Source: Paraphysomonas bandaiensis
Taxonomy: Eukaryota > Chrysophyceae
Length of the DNA stretch: 64,000 nt
NCBI GenBank assembly: GCA_965644295.1
Contig: CBFFRP010000431.1
Span: forward strand, 248,001 to 312,000
Direction of reading: 5' to 3'
Shown here: positions 1 through 12,300 of the stretch, piece after piece
How positions within the stretch are numbered: position 1 is the first letter of the stretch
Layout: each line of letters opens with the position of its first letter
Notes under the pieces: model-generated
The model's database searches: none
Told to the model about the DNA's origin: nothing
The model's input: the letters and a program-made list of their open reading frames with translations, nothing else
Translations under genes and position numbers: made by a program

Positions 1-1757
1 CTTTGGGAGTGGGTAACCTTATTTATATAATCAGCGGAGCACATACGCGCTGGGACAAAATACCTTGATAATTAAAAGTACACCGATGGCATCATAGGTG
101 TGCAGAAGATAGTTCTCGAGATTTTCAAGTAGCATCGAAAGAGTTCGCTTGAATATACTGCAGTGATCACAACACGTTAACTCTCACAACATATACAAGA
201 TCATGTGACATCGGATGTACATATGCACAGGCTCCGTACTTGTTAAAAGTCTCCTGTGTATTTGTCTTGAAGAAGTCTACAACGAAGAGAAACTCACTCG
301 TGGCCGCATCTGACAAATGCTTTATGACTGATCTCAGCAAAACCTCATATGGATACTTCTGCGCCTCCGCAGTTGCGACGTGCACAAGTATAGGCTCCGT
401 CTCAATCTGATATAGCGTTAGGATCATCATCAATAGATCGTACAGAGGTAGACAGGGCCGTAACTGCAACTTCAGTACAACTGCAGTACCTGATCAAGAA
501 TGCGGTCTCGCTCTCCTAGAGTAAACGCATCACTGCGTTTTGTTAAGTTCACTTTGTTCGAGAACATCGATCGTACGGCTGCTTCCTCCATGGCGATGAG
601 GTCATGGCGGTCGGCCTTTACTTCATCCAGTCGCATAAGTTGATTGTAGTAGTTCTTAAAGAGATTGAAGATGGTTTTGCCCATCGTTTCAACATACCAT
701 GATCTACAACAAAATAGATTTTAAAAAGTAAGTTCTTCACATAAAAATGATGGTAATTTAACTTGTTCATACCACAGCACGCTAGAACATCCATTATGCA
801 CTAACCTTATCTCCTCACTACTTCCTCCTCCTTCTTGTTGTAAAAACTCAAGTAGAGGTGCAAACTTTACTAACGAGTTTTGTTGTAGTACTTGGACATT
901 GGTCTTTGGTTTCCGGAGATCTCGAAACTTGGCAACAAAGTAATCTTTTATTTTCGAGATAGCTTTCACTTTCAATTTTTCTAGCTCAGGAAGAAGAGTA
1001 CGTCCCACATGTGTTTGGCCAGGAATCATGTCCAAAGAAGACCCATCCTTAGATGGCGCTTGTTGTTGTAAATATTTCAGCTTTTTACTCAAGTCAATAA
1101 CTGCATCGAGGAACTCTTCGTTGATCGGGGATGATGTAATTATTGCAGCCATTTCCGGATTGACAGCTGTATTATCGAGAAACTTATGAATGAGTTCTTC
1201 TGCTGCACGACGATTTTTGAGACGAATATTCATCGACAACGATTCGTCCTGAAGATGTTTTATTTCCTCAGATATTCCACCAAGGTCAGCCTGGAAGCCA
1301 AGGAGCATCTCTTGCATACGTGCTAATACAGCATCACAGTCTTCCATCTGTACATGCAACTCAGAAACTTCTTCACTATTCTCCATATACTGTGCAACAG
1401 TCTCTGCTTCCGCCTAAATACATAATCACAGTGAGTTATAACTAGTTATATCTCATACGTATATCTCATATATATATGTATACAGGATATTACCTCCTTT
1501 AACTGAGCGGTTAACTCTTCAGCATATTTTCTTAAATCAACACCACGTTGAAGAGCTTGTTTGACCATTTCATCTTCTTGAAAACGTTCTAAATCATCAT
1601 CAATTTCATCAAAATCAATATCTTCAGATGTTATATTGAGATTATCAAGATCTAGTGCAGTGTCTTCCTGTGTATCATGATCCACTGAATTAATTAATAA
1701 AGATCCATTTTCTTCTGTAGGAAAACGTTCTTCGGTAGGAAAAGAATTTATTGGCAT
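1..1757 (-). CDS. VPS52: VPS52-like GARP/EARP tethering subunit, partial (C-terminus outside window)
   Basis: VPS52 is the core subunit of the GARP/EARP complexes, which tether endosome-derived vesicles at the trans-Golgi or recycling endosomes. Exons read 1494-1757, 806-1413, 490-703, 240-406 and 64-157; the intron starting at 63 runs off the left edge. All joins keep frame and give about 449 residues. The first ~88 residues are acidic (DFDEIDDDLERF), followed by a coiled-coil region. The family-typical string then follows: SWYVETMGKTIFNLFKNYY, ILDQIETEPILVHVATAEAQ, KYPYEVLLRS, SEFLFVVDFF and RTLSMLLENLENYLLHTYDA. The start is the ATG at 1757. An ORF-only view would keep intron sequence between 407 and 489; splicing there restores the family alignment. 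The assignment rests on remembered family sequence and no search was run. Confidence 0.9.
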
Positions 1758-1872
1758 ATTGATATGAGGAATAGTGAGGTTAATTGGAGTGTATTGAGGT
1801 GTAGGATGATGATATGATATGAGTGCCTGTAAATATTGTGCTCTAGCCGGCTAGTTGCAAAGCTACTTTATA

Positions 1873-2249
1873 CACATACATACATACATACATACATACA
1901 TACATACATACATACATACATACATACATACATACATACATACATACATACATACATACATACATACATACATACATACATACATACATACATACATACA
2001 TACATACATACATACATACATACATACATACATACATACATACATACATACATACATACATACATACATACATACATACATACATACATACATACATACA
2101 TACATACATACATACATACATACATACATACATACATACATACATACATACATACATACATACATACATACATACATACATACATACATACATACATACA
2201 TACATACATACATACATACATACATACATACATACATACATACATACAT
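1873..2249. repeat. (TACA)n tetranucleotide microsatellite, about 94 uninterrupted units
   Basis: A run of TACA units with no visible interruption fills most of the space between the divergent VPS52 (-, start 1757) and peptide deformylase (+, start 2350) genes. The period of four leaves long open frames in several phases on both strands (Tyr-Ile-His-Thr or Met-Tyr-Val-Cys repeats). These are not genes. The reported length may reflect sequencing or assembly limits. Confidence 0.98.
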
Positions 2250-2349
2250 CATACTCAGCAATGTTGTGTCCAGTATTGATATAGAGTGATATCACTGTGT
2301 ATCAGTCAAACAGGAACTATACTCTTCTCCATTTCACTTATTCATTCCA

Positions 2350-3225
2350 ATGCAAGTTACACTTAAAAGTTACTTAACCAGTAACATCATTGACACAGAT
2401 AATAGTGATAAATACACAACCAGAGCATCCTTTGGATGTTATATTAATGAACAACAATACTTCTCTTATCTCCATAGTTCTGATACATCCACACTAGATA
2501 TCATTAAAGAACCCGAAGAAGATGATAAACTTCGTTGTTTATCTCAACCTGTACAGATAACTGATGAACTAGTTGTATTTATGAAGGAATACTTATTGCC
2601 TACAATGTATGCTGAAAGAGGAATCGGCATCGCTTCCATTCAAGTTGGTCTACCAATACGAGCACTAATAGTGGATATTCCCATTATTCAATCAATTGGT
2701 AATCAGCTGATCGGAATATCTAAAAGTGATCCCAGGTATGCACGCAACGCAGTGCAGAGGGGTTCTACTGTACAATTGAAGGAGAGACAAGTTGTTTATT
2801 CGAATGGGGCTATGTCCCATTTCAACGTTGAACGAATCCTTCGACCCGTTGATATAGAATCTGATGGTATAGCTGGAGCTATTGAAGTTCATGTGGAACG
2901 CCGTCCTATATTTATTATTAACCCAGAAGTGGAATCGGTATCTACTGAAGAAGTTGTCATCGAAGAAGGGTGCTTATCTGTACCAGCCGAATACGTCAAG
3001 ACAGTTTATGGTAATAACACCCGTGTAAAACGCCCGTTGGGAATTAGGATATCTTATACGGATTTAGACGGCAAGCGGCAAGTTTTGGATACACACCACT
3101 TCCGAAGGGAGCTTGGGTGGAGTGATGATCATGTAATGTGGCTAGCTCGATGTATTCAGCACGAGTATGACCACCTTGAGGGAATACTATTCACCGACAA
3201 ATTATATGATGAATCTGAAACTTGA
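2350..3225 (+). CDS. PDF: Peptide deformylase with an internal insertion
   Basis: Peptide deformylase removes the formyl group from N-formyl-methionine of nascent organelle- or bacteria-type proteins using a metal-bound water. The single-exon protein has 291 residues. All three signature motifs are present: GIGIASIQVG at 91-100 (usual form GxGxAAxQxG), EGCLS at 206-210 with the metal-ligand Cys, and HEYDH at 271-275 with the two His ligands and catalytic Glu. Motifs 1 and 2 are about 105 residues apart, roughly 60 more than in bacterial enzymes, because of an insertion around 113-184. The first ~60 residues precede the catalytic domain and may hold a targeting signal, although no classic presequence is obvious. 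It is divergent from VPS52 and convergent with UBE2Z. Its presence implies an organelle that starts translation with formyl-Met. Confidence 0.92.
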   Translation: MQVTLKSYLTSNIIDTDNSDKYTTRASFGCYINEQQYFSYLHSSDTSTLDIIKEPEEDDKLRCLSQPVQITDELVVFMKEYLLPTMYAERGIGIASIQVGLPIRALIVDIPIIQSIGNQLIGISKSDPRYARNAVQRGSTVQLKERQVVYSNGAMSHFNVERILRPVDIESDGIAGAIEVHVERRPIFIINPEVESVSTEEVVIEEGCLSVPAEYVKTVYGNNTRVKRPLGIRISYTDLDGKRQVLDTHHFRRELGWSDDHVMWLARCIQHEYDHLEGILFTDKLYDESET

Positions 3226-3982
3226 ATGCAATATTGTATTATTTATTATGTATACATCTTAGGTGTATAGTTTTTGGGTGTAATCAATTAAAACAGTGTG
3301 CGAAAATTCTATTGTAGTGTAATAAACTTGTAGATACAACAGGACACTTGGAACTGATATATCAAGTCGATTACTAACTGAAACAAATCATTACAAAAGT
3401 ATATATCGCAAGCCACACTCTTGTTGTTGGTATATAAGCATATAACGCACCAATCACCAATATGCATTATGCATGGCCGGCTATACTTTATATCTCAACG
3501 AGAGCTACGGTGTAACTTAAACAACTGCATTAAACCAATGTTTCGTGTTCTCATTTAAATAGCACTACCATGCGTTAAAATTAGTGTCGTAGATCGTAGG
3601 CTAAGTACTAATTATTCATACTAAATAATAAATAACGAACTCGTATCTCGTATCAAACTATTAGATACAAGATACAGAAATATGATGTCTACAGAAACTT
3701 GCAGACTACAAACTGGCAAATGAGTTTGTTGTCAAGTCACAACTTAGCTAAGTACTTTTGAGTACGAAATTATTTATATATTGTGACATGGCATATTGGT
3801 GTCTAACTAACCCTTCCAAGTACAGTCTCAAATATACTGTATCTGTTGAGTATATATTACAGAGAAATAAATTATATTTCTGAACGCCAAAATGTCTCGT
3901 TTTGCAACTGGATAACGTTTTCCAGTACTTCTGTAACATCAAATATCGATGCTAGAGTTCCATTGTAACAAGTGATTATATA
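3226..3982. other. Intergenic, no gene seen
   Basis: AT-rich sequence between the convergent 3' ends of the peptide deformylase and UBE2Z genes. Short open frames exist but lack conserved motifs or supporting splice structure. I see nothing I can name. Confidence 0.6.
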
Positions 3983-5144
3983 CTACGCCGGTGATTCCAT
4001 TTTTTTATCCGTATTTTCATGGCCCTCTTCCTCCAGAAGACGGGAATATATTTCACGCAGTCGAGTTAGCATATCACCATAACAGAATTTCCCGCGGTTT
4101 ATACCAAAAGGGTCCAACATGCTCTGTCAACAATAACGCATCAACACACCACAATCTCTTATACTGCAAAGCTGAAATGAAAGACGCAATAACATACGGC
4201 GACTAATAGGAAGTCGTTGAAGTTTATATTTTTATGGTACACAGAGAGTGTAAAATTACCTGTCCATCTAAATGCGTGTTTTCTTGGCACGTTATTTCGT
4301 ACGATTCCATGAAAGAAAGAAAAAGTGATCGAACAACCTGAAACACATCAGAAAGCAATGAAATTAAGTATAATACCAGTGATTACCTGCGTGAGGGAAG
4401 CGGGCATTGAGTGAGAAACACCACTCTCACCCAACATGCTTATGACAGCTACGCGTATCGTCTCATGCCGTATGCAGGCATTGTAATTAGCAGAATCACC
4501 AGCCCTGCGTTCTATCTCGAAACCAGGCTCATTATGATATGGGTGCGAATTCATAAGTGACTGAATCGAGATCAGCACGCTAGATAGTGTGTGTATTGGA
4601 CCTGCGGAAAGAAATTACTGAAAATCGGATCACTATTCAACTAACGTACTCCAAGATGGTCCAACCCAGGTACCAAGAATGGATAAACACACCTTGCCAT
4701 TTGCATATACTGCGATACAATTAAGTAGTACTGACGTACACAGAATACATACAGTTAGGATTGAAACGAACAGTTCCACCACCAGTATTCATTAACATTA
4801 CTTTCGGTGGATTGTGAGGATAGTCATCCGGACAATCGATGAGAAAATAAAAATATCCACACTCATATGGTGTGTCAAAAGGCCCAACAATTAGTGCATG
4901 ACATACAGTTGCATATCGTTCATCAGGAATACAGTATATACCTAATAAACAAATGTCATATATCGATATATCAGCCATTCCTACCTGGTAAATTATCTTT
5001 AATTACATTCTTTAAGTCAGTTCGTATACGCCTTAAAGCCTCACGTGATGGATTACGATTCTCCATATTTAGAGTAGGATTCCATTCTTCTGGCAGTGTT
5101 TTCAATGTCGCTGAATTGGATGATGAAGAAGGAGGAGCTTCCAT
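3983..5144 (-). CDS. UBE2Z: UBE2Z-like ubiquitin-conjugating enzyme E2
   Basis: UBE2Z-type E2 enzymes receive ubiquitin (in animals, also FAT10, from UBA6) and pass it to substrates. Six exons join in frame: 4985-5144, 4753-4941, 4650-4709, 4387-4601, 4260-4337 and 3983-4123, giving 280 residues. The UBC fold is clear: [41 protein letters not shown], then [15 protein letters not shown] with the active-site Cys. UBE2Z-specific sequence follows: [19 protein letters not shown] and [14 protein letters not shown]. The C-terminus SMLDPFG also fits that subfamily. Introns of 43-49 nt are common here. The start is the ATG at 5144 (MEAPPSSSS). An upstream in-frame ATG would add a low-complexity leader and is less likely. 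The N-terminus is shorter than in animal UBE2Z. Confidence 0.93.
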
Positions 5145-5456
5145 AGTATATATATGAGAAGGATAATGTGGATGATGATATCTATATATGGAAATGATGG
5201 ATATAGAGAGTGTTGTATATCTAGATATATACGGTATACGCTCGTACATGTGAAAGACCAGCAGATTATATACCAGTTTTCTGTCTATACGGAAAATGGA
5301 CAGTATAATGACAAGAAAACAAGAAATCTACATAAATTTCCCCAAAATTAGGAAAAAGGAGCAGAAATCTGTAAGAAAACTACAGAAAATGTTGGAAAAC
5401 ACTTGTGAACAGCTCAAAAACGGCTGGTTTTTGTACTAGCAGCACAAGTACAGCGT
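5145..5456. other. Intergenic region upstream of UBE2Z
   Basis: AT-rich sequence between the UBE2Z start and the first copy of a dispersed element. It has TATA-rich runs near 5150-5240 but no recognisable gene. Confidence 0.5.
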
Positions 5457-5615
5457 ATCGGCAGTCAGCATCTTATTTTTCGGTAATTAATTGAAGTAAA
5501 AATAGTCTATATTATTTACATACAACTACGGCTGTATTACACATAATTGTTGTCTCAATATTAGAGGCATATGTGAACAAAAATATACACAGGATGCCGA
5601 TACGCCAGAGTATAC
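5457..5615 (+). repeat. Dispersed ~150-bp element, copy 1
   Basis: This segment is clearly related to 36897-37055 and 52826-52975. The shared blocks are AATTGAAG, CAACTACGGCTG, TAATTGTTG, TCAATATTAGAGGCAT, AACAAAAATATACA and AGGATGC, in the same order and spacing. Its edges carry an imperfect inverted repeat (GCGTATCGGCA on the left and TGCCGATACGC on the right). The interior also pairs imperfectly (CTATATTA with TAATATTG-like sequence). This suggests a small non-autonomous transposable element, a structured RNA or a conserved control element. It lies 5' of the minus-strand UBE2Z gene. Confidence 0.8.
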
Positions 5616-5835
5616 AGTATCTAACGACAACTCTTCGAGCTATTGCTTGCTAAACCAAGTTGCAAGATCTATGAAGGCAGACAAGCATCGAGTAGAGTAA
5701 GCACAGTGCACCTGTACTATAGTTAACCCATCTGTACCATACTATACCATATTATACCATACCATATACTCTATAAACTGTAGTGTGTCTATCATATATA
5801 AGCTGCTGTTGTGTATCAATATCTACCCACTCGAC

Positions 5836-6681
5836 ATGTTTGATCTTTGTATTCGTGATTTATCCCAAGTCAAATTAGATGACATCATTCATTGTATGAT
5901 TCGATGCTTTGATGATTATTTTGTGCAGCTACCAACTGACACATCATATTGGGAAGAACGGTTTCATTGTGCAAGAGTGGATTATACACTGTCATTTGGT
6001 GCATTTAATGGAGACCAGCTCACAGCTTTTATTATCAATGGTGTAGACTTTCGAGATGGGAAGTATGTTGCATTTAATACTGGAACTGGTGTTCTTCCCG
6101 ATTATAGGGGAAGACAAATCGTGGATATGCTATACAGACATGCGATTCCTTTATTTTCTGCTAGGCACATTACGCACTGTGCATTGGAGGTTATTCAGGA
6201 GAATGCGCGTGCCTTACATGTTTATCAACGTATTGGATTTGTGATATCTAAACATTATCTTTGTTTTCGCGGCATTCTTCCTGCTTCGGAGAACAGAACT
6301 GTGTTATATCCACAAGCAACATTTACGTCTTCGTCTTCCCAGTTTATTACGTTTCAACAACACTACTCATGGGATAAGACAATACGTTCATTGGAGCTAG
6401 CCCCGGATAATTTGTATCGGCTATATGAAGTGGCTCGAAGGGAATCGAACGACGTGATCGGATATTTTATTATTCATTGCTATACAGGTGCTCTTCCACA
6501 ATGTGAAGTTTATAACGACACTCGTAGTGAGTGGGATTTACTTTTTGATGGAGTTGCTCAAATATCACAAGCCATCAGTATCAATAATATTGACATAAAC
6601 CGACAACGGTTAATCGAACAGCTACAGCTGATGGACTTAGAAAATTATATAAACCAATACGAAATGGAATACGTCCTATAA
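5836..6681 (+). CDS. GNAT-family N-acetyltransferase
   Basis: A 281-residue single-exon protein of the GCN5-related N-acetyltransferase superfamily, which transfers acetyl from acetyl-CoA to an amine. Motif A is GTGVLPDYRGRQIVDMLY at about 83-100 and carries the pyrophosphate-binding loop R/Q-x-x-G-x-G/A region in modified form (YRGRQI). Motif B is LEVIQENARALHVYQRIGF at about 117-135, with the typical E-N-x-x-A-x-x-x-Y-x-x-x-GF pattern. The region after 150 looks like a second, degenerate GNAT-like half; the substrate cannot be inferred. I start at the ATG at 5836 (MFDLCIRDLSQ), because a start at 5785 would add a non-conserved hydrophobic leader. Related bacterial proteins share the motif spacing. 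Confidence 0.85.
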   Translation: MFDLCIRDLSQVKLDDIIHCMIRCFDDYFVQLPTDTSYWEERFHCARVDYTLSFGAFNGDQLTAFIINGVDFRDGKYVAFNTGTGVLPDYRGRQIVDMLYRHAIPLFSARHITHCALEVIQENARALHVYQRIGFVISKHYLCFRGILPASENRTVLYPQATFTSSSSQFITFQQHYSWDKTIRSLELAPDNLYRLYEVARRESNDVIGYFIIHCYTGALPQCEVYNDTRSEWDLLFDGVAQISQAISINNIDINRQRLIEQLQLMDLENYINQYEMEYVL

Positions 6682-7387
6682 ACTGTATTATTTTGAAACA
6701 CGTGTATTTCATATACAGTCTTAGAAATGAGCACGACCATAATTGTGCCCTAGTATTACTCAGTGTTTAGCTAGTGGGGCCGGTTGGGTCACCACAACCT
6801 TTGTAATAACGTATGCTAGAGAAGTAATATTGGAGGTGACCTCCATATGCTATCCGTATCAGTTTCGTAGTACACTGATAGTCACAATATTCTCCGTGTG
6901 TAGTGGATTACTAATTGAGTCAACCAGGAAGTGCTTTATAGTTTACAGCAGCCCTGTCACTATGCAATATACAATACATTTCTTCCTTTCATCATTTCTA
7001 ACGTCATATATATGACAAGCACATCATACATGTGCTTTCAATATTTGACAAGTTCGTCACACTTTTTATCAGGAATAGAAGTTGGTATGTAGTCTTACAC
7101 AGTGCTATTGATTAAAACACGTACTTAGTAGAGTAATCAGAGAATTGCCTGTTAGCTGATAAATAATTAAAACAGGCAGGTTTAATGTTACTAATTGCAA
7201 TACAGAGTACGAAAGAACGTATGTCTACATTCTATATAAATATAATATTCAGCACGTTATCTTTAGCGATAAGAATAATGTGTTTTCAAACACATATTAT
7301 TACTTAGGGACTAACTACATTATACAAACGTAAGGTGACAACATTATATGTGCTTCTATATTCAGCTGATTAAATAACATGAATTTG
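6682..7387. other. Intergenic, no gene seen
   Basis: Lies between the convergent 3' ends of the GNAT and coiled-coil genes. A 90-codon open frame at 6743-7015 begins with GTG and has no recognisable motif, so I do not call it. Confidence 0.5.
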
Positions 7388-8695
7388 CTACACGCGTTGT
7401 ACAGGAACACTGGCAGGACTATAACTCGGTTTGGAAGATGAAAAGAAATATCCAAAAATATTGAATCCACTCCACGACGATGTCGTTGACGACGACGTAT
7501 TGGTAATTATATGGTGGCCAGGAGTAGGCTGAGCTCCTCGTGAAACTATATCTGAATCTACGGGATGAATCAATACAGCATCATCAGTACCAATACGAGA
7601 GCTGCAGCGGGGACAGGAGGAAATGATCTCCATTACATGCTTATGCTCTTCCTGTAGACGGGAAATTTCCTGCTCTTGGGAAAGACGCTCAGCTTCAGAG
7701 GACCCTTGCAAAATGCGAAGCTATAGAACATAAAATTAGTGTATCAACCACTGGCATATGTTCAGCAATGAAATATGCAAATATTATGAAACCTACTGCG
7801 GGATGCCTACCTCTTCTCTAGCCTTACTTAAATCGTGGTTCAGTTCTCTTACTATTGCTGAAGGAGAAGCTGCTACAGCTCTACGCACTTGCTGAGGAGT
7901 CACTGGGGATGATCCCGTTCTAGGTCTTCCGTTGACCCCTGAGGGAGACGGAGAATAACTTCCAGTACGATCCACCGAGACGCGCAAATCACATATAACA
8001 TCCTCGAGGGATGAGTTCACTGAAGCAGACACATTTTCAGCGTTTTCACGAGGACTAGAAGGCGACGGAAGGGGCTGATCGCAACTATGCTCCACACTGG
8101 AATTAGCAAGTTCACAGGAGTTACCACTCCTTTTCGGTGATGTAGGTGTTGGTGATGCACTACTATCCATACTAACATCGTTCTCTTCTGATTCTGAGCC
8201 ATTAGTACTATTTTTCTCAGCAGCATCTGCCCTCTCTGCTGCTTCCAACAACGTATCTATCTGCAGTCTTGCATTCATAAGCTCATGCTCCAGAGCATTG
8301 CATTCATCTTGTAACCGTTGTCTATCTTTTTGCACACTATCCACCAAGGCTTTCCAATCATCTCGCTCTTGCAGCCGCCATTTCTTAGAATTCTCTAGCC
8401 GAAGTTGTTCCGCGTAGTTTCTGTAATAATCTCTCTACGTACAATACTTCACTAACAATCTATAAGTGTTTTAATGTAATGACTAACCTCATCAGCACAT
8501 TTCTCATATTTTTGCCTTTCAATCTCATTTTGCTTTTCTAATTCTGCAATTTTTTCATTCAAACAATCAATTGCTTGTTCAGCCTAAAATATTATAATTA
8601 GATGATTGATTTTATATATCTGCTAATGGACACACCTGTCGTTTAGTTTGATTCAAAAATTTGGTAAGCTTAATAAGCCCATCCGATTCAGACAT
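7388..8695 (-). CDS. Coiled-coil protein of unknown function
   Basis: Four exons (8636-8695, 8488-8583, 7811-8434, 7388-7720) join in frame to give 370 residues. The start is the ATG at 8695 (MSESDGLIKLTKFL). Residues ~20-130 are strongly helical and charged, with the run RDYYRNYAEQLRLENSKKW followed by RLQERDDWKALVDSVQ. The exon beginning at 8434 was chosen over a nearer AG at 8421-8422 because only it keeps frame and extends the coiled coil. The middle (~120-270) is Ser/Pro-rich and probably disordered (SPTPTSPKR, SPSPSG). A second short coiled coil leads to CPRCSSRIG, a single CxxC pair too small to claim as a zinc finger. I do not recognise a family. A scaffold or trafficking role is possible but unsupported. 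Confidence 0.8.
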
Positions 8696-9319
8696 TTAAG
8701 TATATGTTAGGTTTAATAATAGCTAGTTAAGAAATCTATTCATAGTCAATTGGTTGAGTCAAGAGATACTTATATGTATTGCAAGGGTTTAAATATACGA
8801 CATATCAATCACTTAAAACCTAACGATATGTTCATAGATAGGAATGAATAAGTTGATTTTTCAAATATAGAATTCTAGAAACCTTAGCTTTTCATCTGAA
8901 AATGGAAATATCACATAATATATATCAAAAATATGTAGATTTTTAGATACAGATCCTTAATACGTCCAGAATACAAGCAAGAAAGTGGAGTTTCGTATCA
9001 ATGCCCACACTTCCTTCAAAGAACTTCTAGATTTTTAGGATATAGAACTAAAATACGTCAGAAATACACATATACAACCAGATAATAAGTAGAGTTTTTG
9101 TATGGACATCTCATTTCCAGATATATAATGGATATGAACTGCACCGCCACTCAATTTTATTATCAACAAAAATGAAAAAAAAAAAAAAATTAATGAAGAC
9201 GAAGTGATAGACTTTTAATGGCCGTCAAAATAGCAGACATCTTTCTAGTATATTTATAAGGAAGTGAACGCAGATTCATTAGCTGATTTCTGCTTATTAT
9301 TGAATCATTTGTATTAACA
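8696..9319. other. Intergenic between divergent genes, with a degenerate tandem duplication
   Basis: Separates the coiled-coil gene (-) from UTP10 (+), so it should hold both promoters. Two imperfect copies of a segment of about 92 bp start near 8936 and 9029 (TAGATTTTTAG, then AATACGTC, then a GTAGAGTTT-like block). A poly-A run of about 16 lies at 9173-9189. No gene seen. Confidence 0.55.
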
Positions 9320-12300
9320 ATGTCAGAACTTCAGCGACAATTACAGTCACTGAAAAATCAAACGACATTAGAAACATCTATATATGATGGAACTCCTTCT
9401 TTGTTTTTATCTAAGAAAGAGGCTGGAAATATTGATATTGATAGCGTGTTTGATGCTGCTGTGAATGGGATAACAGTCTTGAAACAGTATGAACCAAAGT
9501 TTTCTGTGTTTATAGAACATATTCTGCACCCATCATCAGTCAGTGTACAGCGAGAGTTACTTACTCCAGAGGTAATATACATACACACGTATATATTAAC
9601 ATACTACAATATACATATGTATATATCATGTGAACTCATATTTGTATACAGGAGGAACGTGTATTGAATCATCGCATTGAAGATCTTCTTGAACTGCTGA
9701 GTCTATATGCAGGAGATTTAAACGCACACAAAGTACTAGAGTACTTGATTAGAAGATATAGAATTCATGAGCTTAATGCCGATGCTCTATTGCGATGTAT
9801 GATTTCACAGCACGATACCAAGGTTTTATATTGTGGATGTATTTATATGTATTTGATTTTGCTCTTGTAGATTTTTGCTCGGGTGGTGCAATTAAGCAAA
9901 ATTGCGTCCTCAGTTTGGGCTTTTCTGGAAGGAATCAAAACAAGTGGTACCACTCTTCCTCGATCGTTTCTTTCCCGCAGATGCCATAAAGACAATATGC
10001 TCTTGAGTAAACTTACATCTGTTGCACAGAATGCACTGCGAGTGGTGTCTCAGGTGGTGGAGGGAGGGCATGTCCAGAAACCATGCGCGTCGTCGCTGCG
10101 TGGTGTAGACGCGATTCTCTCGTTTTATACGGCAACTGTGCTAGAAATGATAGAAGAAACACGTTCTGTCACTGACTCTCAACTTCGCACACTTTGTCCA
10201 TTTATTGTTAACGGAATCACCTGCACCGTGACAATGGCTGGCAGCCAACAACATACTGAACGCCGTGTTCCATCTGCCGCCGCACGGTCATGGCTGCACG
10301 TTAGTTGCATGCTAGTCTCGCAAATTGCACGCTACGCACAGCTAGGTAAAGGGCTGCTAAAGAGTATATGCTCGGCAATGGCAAATGGCATTAGCCGGTG
10401 CATAAGTAAGTCTAACGCATCAAGCGACTTAGGTGTGGATGATATATTACTTGCACTAATTGTCCTTGCTCAGCATCAAAAGGTAAGATATTGTGCTCGT
10501 AATTGACTCATATGACTGAATTGTAAAGGTGTATTTGACGGATGAGATGATCATGTGCATGTTCACTGACGATAACGCTGAGCTATGCCTTGATGTGCTT
10601 ATTGCCCTGGAACACATGGAGTCCAGGTATTTACTTGTAACGTACACTCTCAATGTTTAATTTTGTACACGTAGCGCTGGGGCAGATGCTAGTCCACTCT
10701 TTTCAGCGATAATGAATGGCGTGGTGGCCGGTATGACTTCCGAGTATAAATCTGAACGAAGTACAACTGACGTATTCGTTTCTGGCATGGACAAAAGTGT
10801 ATTAGGGGAATTGTTTTGTCGTATTGCTTCTTCTGTAGCTATCCAGGAAAAGGTTGTAAGCAATGCGACAGAGAAACTTCTACAGGCATATGCATCTTGT
10901 GCGGATACTATAGATGAGGGACTATCTGATGTAGTTGCAGAGGTGATGCGTGTGGTGTCGCAGCGGTACCCTGTTTCCTTTGACTTACTTATCAAAAAAT
11001 GCACTCAAAAGTTTGACACTGGCAATGAAGAACATAATTTGAAATTGTGTGCTTTGAAGAATATTATCAGCGTTGCTTTCTCATCCACTGCTCCGTACAG
11101 AGTACCTGTGGATTCTGGAGCAGGTCTTTTTCTTTCCCTCTCTCACTCTTCCGAAGAAGTTCGTGTGGAAGCCTTGCGTATGTTTGCTGGTACCGTTTCG
11201 GAGGCTGCCTGCGGCAGTCCTACTTCAGACTTAACTGGACTCGCGGGTGCCGTTCTGAGAACAGTAGAGGATAGTGAAGTGAACGTAGTATGCGCAGCGT
11301 GCCAACCCGATGTGCTCTCCCGGGTTATCCAGCTTGTTGATCTCTCAGAATTCACAGAAGTTATATCTAGTGCGGTGTCACTTTGGTTGGTGAAGGCTCA
11401 GCAGTCAATGAAGAAGTCTGTTACTGTTTTGTCTGTCATGTTGAAGGGTGTATATTCATCACCTGTGATGAAGCATATCAATACTAAATCCGGTGAGGAT
11501 GAATGGACCATTTCAGTGCTGTGTACTCACCTATTATCGTGTCTGCAACTATGCAAGAACATCAATCCTCAGTCTGACTATGCATGTCTCCTGGTAGAAG
11601 GTGTTGCTGAAGCATTCAACAACCTATCCAGCGCATTTGTCCCATTCCGTAAATGTGTGGTCAGCGTACCTCAGTCTTTTGGATGTGTGTATGATTTGGT
11701 TGTTAAAAGTGTAGCCGAAAGTATAGCAGAAAATGCCAAGATAAACTGCAACGAAACTCTTCGTGCTCTCAGTACGCTTCACAGGGTCATTTACGACATG
11801 ATGTCTTGTCAAAGCGATATTAAGTTCGATTTTGAGGGTTCAGTGAATTGTTTGCTTAACACCCTCCTTGTTTCACTTGATGTGCTTTCAAAATCCAGTA
11901 AATCTATGGACACTCTGCGACTATTCCTCGACGCAACTCTATCTTGGTCGATTATGGTGTATGAAGATGGAGTCGAAACGACCAATGAGTTCAAATTGAA
12001 CCTCGATAAAACTGTTGTAGGAATACTTCAGTTATGTGTGAAAGCTGGTATATGTCCAGTCAATGATATCTCCAATAGTCTTTTGTCGTGTTATAGTCAG
12101 TCTCTATCTCGCTTGGATTTGTCTGCCCGCGTGTTGGTTTCTCTTCTAGACCTTATGAGCTCAGACTGTGAACGCGCTGCTCCGCTTGTCAGACAGTGCG
12201 TAGAGGCGTTTTTCCCCTCATCTCCAATAGCTGTGTGTACAAAAATTGCATCTTCTGTTTTTTCACAGTGTGTTTGCGATGATAATTCTGCAGTTATATC

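Noticed and set aside
167-469. Separate gene for the 100-codon frame at the left edge
   Set aside because: It is exon 4 of VPS52 plus retained intron sequence. Using the acceptor at 407-408 restores the family alignment.
476-501. A 26-nt intron between VPS52 exons 3 and 4
   Set aside because: It keeps frame but leaves extra non-conserved residues. The 83-nt alternative (407-489) fits both the family and the intron size range.
1836-2295. Long open frames on both strands coding for repeated Tyr-Ile-His-Thr or Met-Tyr-Val-Cys
   Set aside because: They are products of the (TACA)n microsatellite, whose period leaves frames open. The flanking residues show no gene features.
6743-7015. Hydrophobic 90-codon frame between the GNAT and coiled-coil genes
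   Set aside because: Starts with GTG, has no conserved features and lies in AT-rich DNA between gene 3' ends.
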